Below are positions 50,214 to 59,128 of a DNA stretch of 64,000 bases, in pieces. Position 1 is the stretch's first letter. The number at the start of each line of letters is the position of its first letter. The notes under the pieces are model-generated. The model was not told the DNA's origin and did no database searches. It worked only from the letters and a program-made list of their open reading frames with translations. Source of the DNA: Arthrobacter mobilis (lineage in GTDB: Bacteria > Actinomycetota > Actinomycetes > Actinomycetales > Micrococcaceae); the NCBI RefSeq assembly GCF_012395835.1, contig NZ_JAAZSQ010000005.1, positions 113,609 to 177,608 on the forward strand, written 5' to 3'. A program made the translations under genes and the position numbers.

Positions 50214-50861
50214 CTACCGAGCGGTGGGTGTTCCGGCGGTGGTGAGGAATTTGCCGGTGATGGGGTTGATGATGAACAGGGTTGCCCATACGAGCCGGCC
50301 GGGGACCGCGCCGGCGAGGAGCGTGACGGGAATGGAAGCCAGGAAGACGGCGGGCACAGGCAGGAAGAGGAGGAGCTGGCCGAGGCCGCGTTTTCCCTTA
50401 TCCACTTCGGCCCGGGTGAGGCCGTGTTTCCTGGCGCTCAGGTAGATCGCGGTTTGTGACAGAGACGCCAGGGCGATGTTCAGTGCGTAGAGGGCGGTCG
50501 GGAGCCGGAGGTCGGCGGTGCTGGGGTCGCTGGTTCCCTGGGTGGTGAACGGGATCAGGATGATGAAGAAAGCTGCGACGAGGTTCCAGGTGATGAGCCG
50601 CTGGCTCATCAGCGCCATCGATCCGATAAGTCGGAAGTTCACGCGCCAGAAGATTGCGATGACCACGAAGCTGAGCAGGAATCCAAAAAGCTGGCCAGGG
50701 AAGTGGGAGTTCCACAACGCGGCGAGGCTTGTCCACGAACCCGCGGGCGGGAGGTCGATGTTGGTCACGAGCAGGGTGATGGCGAACCCGTAGATGACGT
50801 CGAAGAACGATATGCTTCGCCCGAACTCGATCGTGCTGCGATCAAAAGGCAGATTGCTCAT
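50214..50861 (-). CDS. TMEM175-like (DUF1211) potassium-channel-type membrane protein
   Basis: A 215-residue membrane protein with about six helices. The first helix carries the family motif as RSISFFDVIYGFAITLLVT, close to the RxxxFSDxxxA signature of TMEM175/DUF1211 channels; a phenylalanine stands where the serine is usual. Later segments include FWRVNFRLIGSMALMSQRL. Family members are proposed potassium channels. The gene stands alone. I see no strong Shine-Dalgarno sequence before ATG 50861. Confidence 0.78.
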   Translation of the reverse strand: MSNLPFDRSTIEFGRSISFFDVIYGFAITLLVTNIDLPPAGSWTSLAALWNSHFPGQLFGFLLSFVVIAIFWRVNFRLIGSMALMSQRLITWNLVAAFFIILIPFTTQGTSDPSTADLRLPTALYALNIALASLSQTAIYLSARKHGLTRAEVDKGKRGLGQLLLFLPVPAVFLASIPVTLLAGAVPGRLVWATLFIINPITGKFLTTAGTPTAR

Positions 50862-51293
50862 CGGCTACCGAGGTCCCCAGTTTGTGCGGCACGGACCATT
50901 CCACGACTCGCCGGGCTTCCGTGCGCCTTGATCGACGAGACTTCTCCCGGAATACCGTGGCGAACCGTCCCAACCCACCTTTTGGGCCATACGGTTCCCG
51001 GCATAACCGGAAATTCCTTCAAGGCCAGCACGGTGGGTGTGGATCCGTCAAACTTCAGCCATCAGGAGATGGCCCGGCCCACAACGCATACCTGCCCGGG
51101 CCGGCTGCCGGTCAAGTAGCGGGCTTCGGCCCCGGCGGGGCGCCGGTAAAGGGGTGGCCAAAACATGCCTAGGTGCCCGCCGGTGTGCTGCAGCCGGCAG
51201 GCCCGGACCCGGTGAACGGCATAATATTGGCGGTAGGCGTACTGGTTTTCCTGACGCCACAGCCTGATCGCACATGAATGACGGTGAGCACCG
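50862..51293. other. 432-bp stretch without a supported gene
   Basis: Lower-GC patches suggest a regulatory or degraded region between divergent genes, the TMEM175-like gene on the minus strand and the GH43 gene on the plus. I see no repeat, RNA or intact gene. Confidence 0.55.
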
Positions 51294-52226
51294 GTGACAT
51301 TCCTGCTGGATCGCGGGGAAGATCCATGGGTCATTTACTGGCAGGGGAACTTTTACTACTGCCACGAGCACAACGATTCAATAATCCTGGTCAACAGGTC
51401 CAGGACGCTGCACGGGATCAAAGACAACCCGGTCATCGTCTGGATGAACGGCGATGCCGCGCGTGAACTATGGGCACCGGAGCTGCACCGGATAGACGGG
51501 TGCTGGTACATCTACTACGCCGAAGGCCCGGGAGAGGACCACCGGATCCACGTCCTGCAGGGTCAAGGGCCGGACCCGCAAGACGCCTACCTCTATCGGG
51601 GCCGGATGAACACGGGGGACAGTTTTGCCATTGACGGCACCCCGTTTGAATGGCGGGGCCGGTGGTATTTTGTCTGGTCCGGCAGCGACAAGGGACATGC
51701 CACCCAGAAGCTGTTCATCGACCGCATGGAGAGCCCCTGGCTGCTTGCGGGCAGCCCGGTATGCATCTCCGCGCCGACGTTTGACTGGGAAAAGCAGGGC
51801 ATGCCGGCATGGCCGGACATCAACGAAGCCCCGCAGGCGCTGCGGCACCCCACGGAGGAGAGGATGTTCATCGTCTACTCCGCCAGCCACAGCGCCACCG
51901 ATGACTACTGCCTGGGCAGGCTGGACCTGACGGGGCCGGACCCGATGGATCCCGGCGCCTGGCGGAAGCACCCGTACCCGGTCTTCAGCAAGTACGTTGA
52001 CGACCGCATCTACGGGCCCGGCCATGCCTCGTTCATCGACACCCCGGACGGCGTCAGCTGGATTATCTACCACTGTTCCCCGGTCAGCGGCGGCGGCTGG
52101 GACAGCAGGCAGCTGCGCGCGCAGCCGTTCTGCTGGCGCAGCGACGGCACCCCGGACTTCGGACATCCCGGACAGGGCAGGACGCAGATAACCCCTGATG
52201 CTGCCCCCACCGCCCCGGCGCCCTGA
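51294..52226 (+). CDS. Glycoside hydrolase family 43-like protein
   Basis: A 310-residue five-bladed beta-propeller hydrolase of GH43 type. The catalytic base lies in EDPWVIYWQGNFYYC. Blade motifs are ELWAPELHRIDGCWYIYYAE, GRWYFVWSG, and a late GPGHASFI with the pK-modulating/acid region nearby. It has no signal peptide, so it is likely intracellular and acts on arabinose- or xylose-containing oligosaccharides. GTG 51294 lacks a good Shine-Dalgarno sequence; an earlier start cannot be excluded. No carbohydrate transporter is adjacent. Confidence 0.8.
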   Translation: MTFLLDRGEDPWVIYWQGNFYYCHEHNDSIILVNRSRTLHGIKDNPVIVWMNGDAARELWAPELHRIDGCWYIYYAEGPGEDHRIHVLQGQGPDPQDAYLYRGRMNTGDSFAIDGTPFEWRGRWYFVWSGSDKGHATQKLFIDRMESPWLLAGSPVCISAPTFDWEKQGMPAWPDINEAPQALRHPTEERMFIVYSASHSATDDYCLGRLDLTGPDPMDPGAWRKHPYPVFSKYVDDRIYGPGHASFIDTPDGVSWIIYHCSPVSGGGWDSRQLRAQPFCWRSDGTPDFGHPGQGRTQITPDAAPTAPAP

Positions 52227-52368
52227 CGGCTGCAGATCCTGCCGGTGGAGGAAGCGGGAGCGAACCCCTCGATGTGTATTGAGGGCGGGAATGCCGAACC
52301 CGTGCGGGCGTCGCAACGGCCCAAGGTGACTTAAGCTCCTGGCTTGGTTGCCCGTCACCCGTCCGCGG

Positions 52369-53493
52369 TCACGGGACGGGCTCGAGCTCCCCGGCGGGCT
52401 CCTCCGGGGCGGCCTCGTCCTCCGGCTCGGGCTGCGGCTCGCCCGCGTCCTCGCCGGTCCAGACCTTGATGATGGCCCAGGCGACGGCGGCCAGCGGCAC
52501 GGCCAGGACGGCGCCGACGATGCCGGCCAGGATGGTGCCGGCGGTCAGGGCCAGCAGGATGACCAGGCCGTGGACCTTCAGGGCATTGCCCATCAGCACC
52601 GGCTGCAGGAAGTTGCCTTCGAGCTGGTTCACGCCGACGACGACGGCGAGGACGATCAGGGCCGCGGCCGGCCCGTTGGAGACCAGGGCGACCAGCACGG
52701 CCAGGGCGCCGGCGGCCGTGGCGCCGACCATGGGGATGAACCCGCCGATGAAGGTCACGACCGCCAGCGGCAGGGCCAGCGGCACCTGCATCACCAGCAG
52801 TGCCCCGCCGATGACCACAGCGTCGATGCCGGCGACGGCGGCGGTGCCGCGGACGTACCCGCCAAGCACCTGCAGGCTCCGGATGCCGGCCAGGTCCGCC
52901 TGGGCCCGGCGTCCGCGGGGAAAGACGCGCAGGAGGAACGCCCAGATCCTGCCGCCGTCCTTGAGGAAATAGAACAGCACCACGGCCATGAGCACGAAGC
53001 CGGTGGCGAATTCGGTGGCCGCGCCGAGGCCGGTGAGCGCTCCGGAGGTGAACGCACTGCTGCCGAGGAACTCCAGGGCCTTGTCGCGCGCGTCCTGGAT
53101 GGCCGCATCGTTGACCGGGAACGGGCCGTTCTTCACGAAGGCGTACAGCTGGTCGAAGCCGGCGCCGGCCTTCTCCACCAGCGTGGGCCATTCGCTGCGC
53201 ACGGCGAAGACGATCCCGGTGATGACCCCGCCGAACACGGCCAGCATGCCGAAGAAGGACACTCCGGTGGCAGCGGCTGCCGGCCAGCCGCGGCGCTTGA
53301 GCCGGGTTACCAGCGGGGCGATGGCGGCGGCCAGGATGAGCGCGATGAGCACCGGGATCACAATGAGTGTGACCCGGGTCAGGGCGTACACCAGTACATA
53401 GGCCAGGGCCAGGACCAGCAGCGTCTGGGCCGAGCGGACCGAGGCGAGGCCGAGGCCGTCGGACCAGGGGCTGCGCGGGGCAGGATCGGGCAT
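52369..53493 (-). CDS. AI-2E family transporter
   Basis: A 374-residue AI-2 exporter/PerM-type membrane protein with about eight helices: LVLALAYVLVYALTRVTLIV near the start, FFLKDGG-type loop (LFYFLKDGGRIW), and the conserved GGFIPMVGATAAG and NQLEGNFLQPVLMG near the end. The acidic tail, rich in PEPEDEAAPEEP, is unusual. AAGGAA precedes ATG 53493. Members export small molecules or ions; the quorum role implied by the name need not apply. Confidence 0.88.
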   Translation of the reverse strand: MPDPAPRSPWSDGLGLASVRSAQTLLVLALAYVLVYALTRVTLIVIPVLIALILAAAIAPLVTRLKRRGWPAAAATGVSFFGMLAVFGGVITGIVFAVRSEWPTLVEKAGAGFDQLYAFVKNGPFPVNDAAIQDARDKALEFLGSSAFTSGALTGLGAATEFATGFVLMAVVLFYFLKDGGRIWAFLLRVFPRGRRAQADLAGIRSLQVLGGYVRGTAAVAGIDAVVIGGALLVMQVPLALPLAVVTFIGGFIPMVGATAAGALAVLVALVSNGPAAALIVLAVVVGVNQLEGNFLQPVLMGNALKVHGLVILLALTAGTILAGIVGAVLAVPLAAVAWAIIKVWTGEDAGEPQPEPEDEAAPEEPAGELEPVP

Positions 53494-53622
53494 TCGGGTT
53501 CCTTCGGGTCGACAGGTCAGTGCGTTCACCTCGACCGTAGCCGACTCCTTGCGGGCGCGTAGGATCGCGGTGACCGGTCGGGACGGTTTTGGACGAGATT
53601 TTCGATGAAAGGAAAGCACCGG

Positions 53623-54381
53623 ATGGACCTGCAGCTGCGCGGCAAAAAGGCCCTGGTGACCGGGGCCTCGCAGGGGATCGGGCGGGAGACCGCCGTCGTC
53701 CTCGCCGAGGAAGGCTGCAGCCTGCTGCTGGCCAGCCGCAATGCCGAACGGCTGGAGGAAGCGGCCCACGCCATCCGCGCCGCGCACGGCGTGCCGGTGG
53801 AGACCGTGGCGGCGGATCTGTCCGTGGAGGCCGGACGGCAGCGGGTGGTCGCGGCGGCCGGGCAGCTCGACCTGCTGGTCAACAACGCCGGCGCCATTCC
53901 GTCCGGCAGCCTGCAGGAGATCGACAACGAAACGTGGCAGCGGGCCTGGGAGCTGAAGGTGTTCGGCTACATTAGCCTGTCCCGTTCGCTGTATGCGGGG
54001 CTGAAGGCGCGCTCCGGGGTGATCGTGAACGTGATCGGCTCGGCCGGGGAGGCCTTCCCGCCGGACTACATTGCCGGCACCACCGGCAACGCGGCCCTGA
54101 TGGCCTTCACCCGGGCCCTGGGCAAGGAGGCGGCCCGCGACGGAATGCGCGTCGTCGGGATCAACCCGGGACCGGTGTCCACGCCGCGGCGCGAGCACAA
54201 GTCCCGCGCCCGGGCCGAGCGTGAGTTCGGCGACGCCGGACGGTGGCGGGAGTACGACGCCGCCCTGCCCTACGGCAGGGCGGCGTTGGCGCGGGAGATT
54301 GCCGGCGCGGTGGCGTTCCTGGCCTCGCCGCGCTCGGGCTACACCAACGGCACCATCCTGACCATCAACGGCGGTGCCTAG
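53623..54381 (+). CDS. SDR-family protein lacking the catalytic lysine
   Basis: A 252-residue SDR. It has VTGASQGIGRETAV, NNAG and a serine in NVIGSAGEAF. The usual YxxxK active pair reads DYIAGTTGNAAL, with threonine instead of lysine, so classical dehydrogenase chemistry may be lost or altered. This is a recognisable SDR subgroup, not a random mutation. GGAAAG lies 8 nt before ATG 53623. It converges on the acyl-CoA-dehydrogenase-like gene, sharing a CTAG in which both stops are read. Confidence 0.82.
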   Translation: MDLQLRGKKALVTGASQGIGRETAVVLAEEGCSLLLASRNAERLEEAAHAIRAAHGVPVETVAADLSVEAGRQRVVAAAGQLDLLVNNAGAIPSGSLQEIDNETWQRAWELKVFGYISLSRSLYAGLKARSGVIVNVIGSAGEAFPPDYIAGTTGNAALMAFTRALGKEAARDGMRVVGINPGPVSTPRREHKSRARAEREFGDAGRWREYDAALPYGRAALAREIAGAVAFLASPRSGYTNGTILTINGGA

Positions 54382-55616
54382 GTGTACAGGGTGATCGGCT
54401 GGACTTCGCCGAGCAGGTAGCTGGCGCCGACCTCGATCTTCTTGTAGTCCACCGGATCGTGCAGCGAGTGCGTCCGGATATTGCGCCAGAACAGGTCCAG
54501 GCCCACCTGGTTGCTGGTGGAGCTGGAACCGGTGACCTCGAAGATCCGGTTGGCGACCTCCACGCCGACTTCGGTGGAGACCACCTTCAGTTCGGCGATG
54601 CGCACGGCCAGTTCGGCACGGTCTTCGAGGGTGAAGTCCGCGCCCTTGGCGATGGCCTCGTCGTACCGGCGGTTGAGCACATCCGCCAGGGCCTCGACGG
54701 CGGCAATCCGGGAGGCGAACTCGCCGACGGTCCGCTGGAAGACCGGGTCCTGGGCGTAGGTCTCGGCGCTGCTGAGGATCCAGGCGTTGCGGCGGCCGAG
54801 CAGGATCTCGCGGCCCTTGGCCAGGGCGCCCTGGGCGACGCCGAGGTAGAAGTTGCCGAAGGCCAGCTGGATGCCCGGGGTGACCAGCGTGGAGAAGGGC
54901 TCCTCGCCGACCTCGCCCAGGATGTCCGTGGGATCGACCCGGACGTTGGTGTACCTGACCGAGCCGGACGCGGACAGGCGCTGGCCCAGGTGGTCCCAGT
55001 CGCCGAGCAGTTCCAGCCCCTCGCGGCCGCGGTCGAGCACGAAGGCCAGGATCTTGCCCTCGTCCGGCCCGCCGGTGATGGCGGCGTTGATGATGATGAC
55101 GTCGCCCACGGAGGACCCGGTGGAGAAGCGCTTGAGGCCGTTCAGCCGGTACCCGTCCCCGTCCGGGGTCAGTTCCAGGGTCGGGTCCACGGGGTTGACC
55201 GAGTCGCCCCAGAGCCACTGGCCCTCGGCGGTGCGGCGGAACCAGTCCGCCTGCTGCTCCGGCGCCGCGTAGAACGCGATGGTGCCCTGGTTGATGTAGT
55301 GGTAGGCCGCCAGCTGGGCGATGGAGCCGTCCGCGGCGGCGAGGATGCGCACCACGTGCAGGGCGGACGCCCAGTGGGCGCCTTCGCCGCCGAACTCCCG
55401 GGGCACCAGCAGGTTGACCAGGCCGTGGCGGCGCAGCAGGTCCACCTCGCGGAACGGGTCCTGGTTGGCCCGGTCGCGCTCCAGGGCATCGGCGGCCAGT
55501 TCGTCCGCCGCCGCCTGCGCGGCGGCCTTCCAGCGGGCGAGTTCGTCGGGGCCGGCGCTGCCGGTCCAGGGGGAGCGGGGCGCCCGGGTGGTGGTGCCGG
55601 TGGTTGTCAGGCTCAT
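54378..55616 (-). CDS. Acyl-CoA dehydrogenase-like flavoprotein (DszC/SfnB-type)
   Basis: A 412-residue acyl-CoA-dehydrogenase-fold flavoprotein, closer to DszC/SfnB-type flavin monooxygenases than to beta-oxidation enzymes. It has LVNLLVPREFGGEGAHWASA, then QWLWGDSVNPVDPTLELTPD, and the C-terminal TGSSSTSNQVGLDLFWRNIR. It would oxidise a sulfur- or nitrogen-containing substrate using reduced flavin supplied by a reductase encoded elsewhere. It is the last gene after the LLM enzyme. AAGGAA precedes ATG 55616. The exact substrate is unknown. Confidence 0.82.
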   Translation of the reverse strand: MSLTTTGTTTRAPRSPWTGSAGPDELARWKAAAQAAADELAADALERDRANQDPFREVDLLRRHGLVNLLVPREFGGEGAHWASALHVVRILAAADGSIAQLAAYHYINQGTIAFYAAPEQQADWFRRTAEGQWLWGDSVNPVDPTLELTPDGDGYRLNGLKRFSTGSSVGDVIIINAAITGGPDEGKILAFVLDRGREGLELLGDWDHLGQRLSASGSVRYTNVRVDPTDILGEVGEEPFSTLVTPGIQLAFGNFYLGVAQGALAKGREILLGRRNAWILSSAETYAQDPVFQRTVGEFASRIAAVEALADVLNRRYDEAIAKGADFTLEDRAELAVRIAELKVVSTEVGVEVANRIFEVTGSSSTSNQVGLDLFWRNIRTHSLHDPVDYKKIEVGASYLLGEVQPITLYT

Positions 55617-55648
55617 GGCGTTTCCTTGATCGTTTCGGTGGTGGAGGT

Positions 55649-57070
55649 TCAGAGTGCGGCAGCGGCAGCCGCGGGGGTGTCCGCAGCGCTGGGCAGGCCG
55701 GCGTAGGCGCCGCGGTACCGGGCCGCCGGATGGGCGTCGTCGACCCGGCGGTTGCCCGGCCCGTCGAGGTATTCGCGCAGGGTGGAGCCTTCGTAGTCCT
55801 GCCAGACGCGGCCGCGCCGCTGCAGTTCGGGCACCACCAGTTCGACGAAGTCCTCGAAGGAGCCCGGGGTCACCGCATAGGCGAGGTTGATCCCGTCCAG
55901 GCCGGCCTCGTCCACCCAGCGCTCGATTTCGTCCGCCACGGTGGCCGGGCTGCCCACCAGCACCGGGCCGATGCCGCCGATGCCCAGGTAGTGTGCGATG
56001 TCGGCCGGCGTCCACTCCCGGGTGGGGTCCGCCGTCGTGAAGATCGACAGGGCCGAGCGCACGGCGTTCGTGTCGATGTACTTCAGCGGCGCGTCCGGGG
56101 CGTAGCCGGACAGGTCCAGCCCGGACCAGCCGCCGTAGAAGGTGAAGGCGCCCTCGGCGCTGGCGTAGGAGAGGTAGTCGCGGTGCTTGCGCTCGGCGGC
56201 GGCATCCGAATCCGCGACGACGACGGTCATCAGCGAGTAGATCTTCACGGCGTCCCGGGACCGGCCCGCCCGCTCGGCGCGGTCGCGGATATCGTCGGTC
56301 ACCTTCCGGGTCAGGTCCGGGCGGATGCCGTTGATGAACACGCCCTCGCCGTGCCGGGCCGAGAACTCGCGGCCCCGGGGCGACGCACCGGCCTGGAAGA
56401 TCACCGGCGTGCGCTGCGGGGACGGCTCGGACAGGTGGATCCCGGGGACCTGGAAGTGCTGTCCGTAATGGTTGATCGGGTGCACCTTGGCCGGGTCCGT
56501 GTAGATGCCGCGCTCGCGGTCCTTGATGACCGCGCCGTCTTCCCACGAGCCTTCCCACAGCTTGTAGGTGACGTCGAGGAACTCGTCCGCGATGTCGTAG
56601 CGCGTATCGTGGCTGATCTGTTCCTTCAGGCCCAGGTTCCGGGCGGCGCTGTCCAGGTAGGAGGTCACCACGTTCCAGCCGATGCGGCCGCGGGTCAGGT
56701 GGTCCAGCGTGGAGAACTTCCGGGCCAGGGCATAGGGCTGTTCGTAGGTCAGGGCGGCGGTGACCGCGAAGCCCAGGTGCTTGGTGACGGCGGCCATGGC
56801 CGGTATCTGGAAGAACGGGTCGTTCAGCGGCACCTGGTCCCCGTCCACCAGCGCCGGTGCCGAGGAGTTCCGGTAGACGTCGTAGATGCCCAGGACATCG
56901 GCCAGGAACAGCGCGTCGAACTTGCCGCGCTCCAGGGTCTGCGCCAGGTCCGTCCAGTACTCCAGCGTGTTGTAGGTATCCGCCCGGTTCTCCGGGTGCC
57001 GCCACAGGCCGGGGCTCTGGTGCGTGGGGCAGGTCATGTCGAAGGCGTTCAGGCTGATCCGTTTGGACAT
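55649..57070 (-). CDS. LLM-class flavin-dependent monooxygenase (NtaA/DszA/SnaA type)
   Basis: A 473-residue luciferase-like (beta/alpha)8 monooxygenase of the NtaA/SnaA/DszA/DmoA group. It has LARKFSTLDHLTRGRIGWNV and SEPSPQRTPVIFQAGASPRG, and a late AVTPGSFEDFVELVVPELQ. It uses reduced FMN and oxygen to cleave C-S or C-N bonds. It follows the permease gene by 4 bp and precedes the DszC-like gene, so the pair likely forms a two-step oxidative pathway for an imported compound. Confidence 0.87.
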   Translation of the reverse strand: MSKRISLNAFDMTCPTHQSPGLWRHPENRADTYNTLEYWTDLAQTLERGKFDALFLADVLGIYDVYRNSSAPALVDGDQVPLNDPFFQIPAMAAVTKHLGFAVTAALTYEQPYALARKFSTLDHLTRGRIGWNVVTSYLDSAARNLGLKEQISHDTRYDIADEFLDVTYKLWEGSWEDGAVIKDRERGIYTDPAKVHPINHYGQHFQVPGIHLSEPSPQRTPVIFQAGASPRGREFSARHGEGVFINGIRPDLTRKVTDDIRDRAERAGRSRDAVKIYSLMTVVVADSDAAAERKHRDYLSYASAEGAFTFYGGWSGLDLSGYAPDAPLKYIDTNAVRSALSIFTTADPTREWTPADIAHYLGIGGIGPVLVGSPATVADEIERWVDEAGLDGINLAYAVTPGSFEDFVELVVPELQRRGRVWQDYEGSTLREYLDGPGNRRVDDAHPAARYRGAYAGLPSAADTPAAAAAAL

Positions 57071-57074
57071 GGGC

Positions 57075-58124
57075 TTATCCTTTCCGTGCCGGGACGGCGG
57101 TGGTGGCGGTGGCGGGCGGGCGGACCCGGGAGGTGCGCTGGCGGGCCAGCACGACGCCGAGCAGGAGCACCAGCAGCAGGGCCAGGCCGCGGGCCAGTCC
57201 CTGCCAGAAGAAGGACAGGCCGGCCAGGTTCATGCCGTTGGCCAGCAGGGCGAAGATCAGCACGCCGACCATGGTGCCGGGCACCGAAACCCGCCCGTAC
57301 TTGCTCAGCGTGGCGCCGATGAAGACCGCCCCGATCGCGTCCATGACGTACAGCTGCCCGCTGGCGGGAATGAACGCGTAGGTCCGGGAGGCCAGGACCA
57401 CGCCGGCCAGGGCGGCCACCCCGGCGGCCAGCACGTAGGCGGAGGCGCCCAGGGCGCCCACGCGCTTGCCGGAGATCCGGCTGGCGCCGGGCTGCTCGCC
57501 GGTCACCGTGAGCTCGCGGCCCCAGCGGGTGCCGTCCAGCGCCAGGTACACCACGCCGGCCACCAGCACGGCGGCCACCACCGGGAAGGGCACGCCGAGC
57601 AGGTAGCCGTTGCCCCAGAGGGCGAAGCCCTCCGGAACCTGGGAACGCACCAGGTAGATGGGCGCCCCGCCGCCGGTGAGCAGTTGCTGGACGCTGGTGC
57701 CGATGAACCACACGCTCAGCGTGGCCAGGAACGGCGGGATGCGCAGCACCACAATCAGGAAGGCGTTGACCAGCCCGACGGCCAGGCCGAAGGCCAGGCC
57801 CACCACGACGGCCACCCAGGGCACGTAGCGCTCGGCGATCGCGGCGGCGGCGGCCAGGGCGGCCAGGTCCAAGGCGACCCCGACGGAGAGGTCGATGCCG
57901 CCGCTGCGGACGACCACTGTCATGCCCGCGGCCACCAGGGCCAGGATGGCCGTCTGGTTCAGGACCGCCAGCAGGTTATCGCCCGTCAGGAACGTGGGCG
58001 TGAGCACGGAGAAGGCCAGCATGATCGCGGCGAGCACCAGCGGGGCGATCAGCCGCGGCAGGATATCGGCCGCGCGCGGCGCCGGCCGGAGGCCCGGGCG
58101 GTTCCGGGTAGCTGTTGCGGTCAT
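57075..58124 (-). CDS. ABC permease, ribose/branched-chain type
   Basis: A 349-residue permease of the RbsC-like (BPD_transp_2) family with about ten helices: LVAAGMTVVVRSGGIDLSVG (conserved loop), GLVNAFLIVVLRIPPFLATL and GAVFIGATLSKYGRVSVPGT. ATG 58124 overlaps the other permease stop. It forms the channel of a sugar-type importer together with the permease at 58121. Confidence 0.88.
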   Translation of the reverse strand: MTATATRNRPGLRPAPRAADILPRLIAPLVLAAIMLAFSVLTPTFLTGDNLLAVLNQTAILALVAAGMTVVVRSGGIDLSVGVALDLAALAAAAAIAERYVPWVAVVVGLAFGLAVGLVNAFLIVVLRIPPFLATLSVWFIGTSVQQLLTGGGAPIYLVRSQVPEGFALWGNGYLLGVPFPVVAAVLVAGVVYLALDGTRWGRELTVTGEQPGASRISGKRVGALGASAYVLAAGVAALAGVVLASRTYAFIPASGQLYVMDAIGAVFIGATLSKYGRVSVPGTMVGVLIFALLANGMNLAGLSFFWQGLARGLALLLVLLLGVVLARQRTSRVRPPATATTAVPARKG

Positions 58125-59128
58125 TTGGCATCACTCCGTCCTCGGATGGCCACTACGGCCAGCACCACCAGAATCAGCACGCCCTTGGCGGCTCCCACCC
58201 ACTGGCTGGCCACACCCAGGAGGGTGAAGCCGTTGGTCAGGGCCGCAATGAAGAGCGCCGCCACCAGGGTGCCGGTGATGGTCACCACCAGGCGGCGGGA
58301 GAAGACCACCGACATGAAGGCCACCAGGATGATGTCCAGCAGGATCTGGTTGCCGACGCCGGGAACGGCCGCGGAGAGCCTGGCCGAGAGCAGCAGGCCG
58401 GCGATGCCGGCCAGCAGCGCCGAGATCAGGTAGCTGTTGAAGATGTACTTGCGCGGGTTGATCCCGGCGACCTTGGCCGCCGTCGGGTTCTGCCCGACGG
58501 CGTAGCTGCGCACGCCCCAGCTGGTGCTGCCCAGGCCCAGGCCGACGACGGCGAACAGCACGAGCATCACCACCACGGCCACGGGCAGCCCGGCGAGGGA
58601 GCCGTCGCGCAGCCATTCGAAGGCCGCGCCGGTGAAGGGGACCTTGACGTTGTTGCTGATCACCAGGGTCAGGCTGCCGGCGATGCCCATGGTGGCCAGC
58701 GTGGTCAGCAGCGGGCGCAGGCCCAGCACCACGGCCGCGCCGTTGACGGTACCGGCGGCGGCGGCCACGGCCAGCGCCCCGGCGATCGAGGCCACCGGCG
58801 GCAGGCCGGCCTGGGAGGCGACGGCGGCGACGGTGCCGGCCAGGCCGGCCACGGCACCCACGGACAGGTCGATGCCGCCGTCGACGACGTCATCCCCGCC
58901 GGTCACGATGACCACGGCCAGGCCGAAGCCGGCGATGGCGTAGACGGCTGCCTGGTTGAGCACCGCCGCCAGGTTCGCCGGCACCAGGAAGTTCGGCGAC
59001 GACGCGGCCAGGGCCAGGACCACCGCCAGCACGGTGGCGTAGCCGGCCCAGGACAGCCAGGCGGGCGCGCCGCGGCGCGGCGCGCGCTGCGCGGCTCCGG
59101 TCTGCGGCGTTGCTGCTGCGGTACTCAT
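58121..59128 (-). CDS. ABC permease, ribose/branched-chain type (second)
   Basis: A 335-residue RbsC-like permease, paralogous to its neighbour: VIVTGGDDVVDGGIDLSVGA, GTVNGAAVVLGLRPLLTTLA and YAVGQNPTAAKVAGINPRKY. ATG 59128 overlaps the ATPase stop by 4 bp. The two different permeases probably form a heterodimer. Confidence 0.88.
   Translation of the reverse strand: MSTAAATPQTGAAQRAPRRGAPAWLSWAGYATVLAVVLALAASSPNFLVPANLAAVLNQAAVYAIAGFGLAVVIVTGGDDVVDGGIDLSVGAVAGLAGTVAAVASQAGLPPVASIAGALAVAAAAGTVNGAAVVLGLRPLLTTLATMGIAGSLTLVISNNVKVPFTGAAFEWLRDGSLAGLPVAVVVMLVLFAVVGLGLGSTSWGVRSYAVGQNPTAAKVAGINPRKYIFNSYLISALLAGIAGLLLSARLSAAVPGVGNQILLDIILVAFMSVVFSRRLVVTITGTLVAALFIAALTNGFTLLGVASQWVGAAKGVLILVVLAVVAIRGRSDAK

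Noticed and set aside
49764-50459. 231-codon + strand frame between manA and the TMEM175-like gene
   Set aside because: Arg/Gly/Pro-rich translation typical of GC-rich non-coding DNA; half of it is antisense to the TMEM175-like gene.
52369-53493. Autoinducer-2 exporter role for the AI-2E family gene
   Set aside because: The family name is historical and many members carry other substrates. No luxS or lsr genes are in the window.
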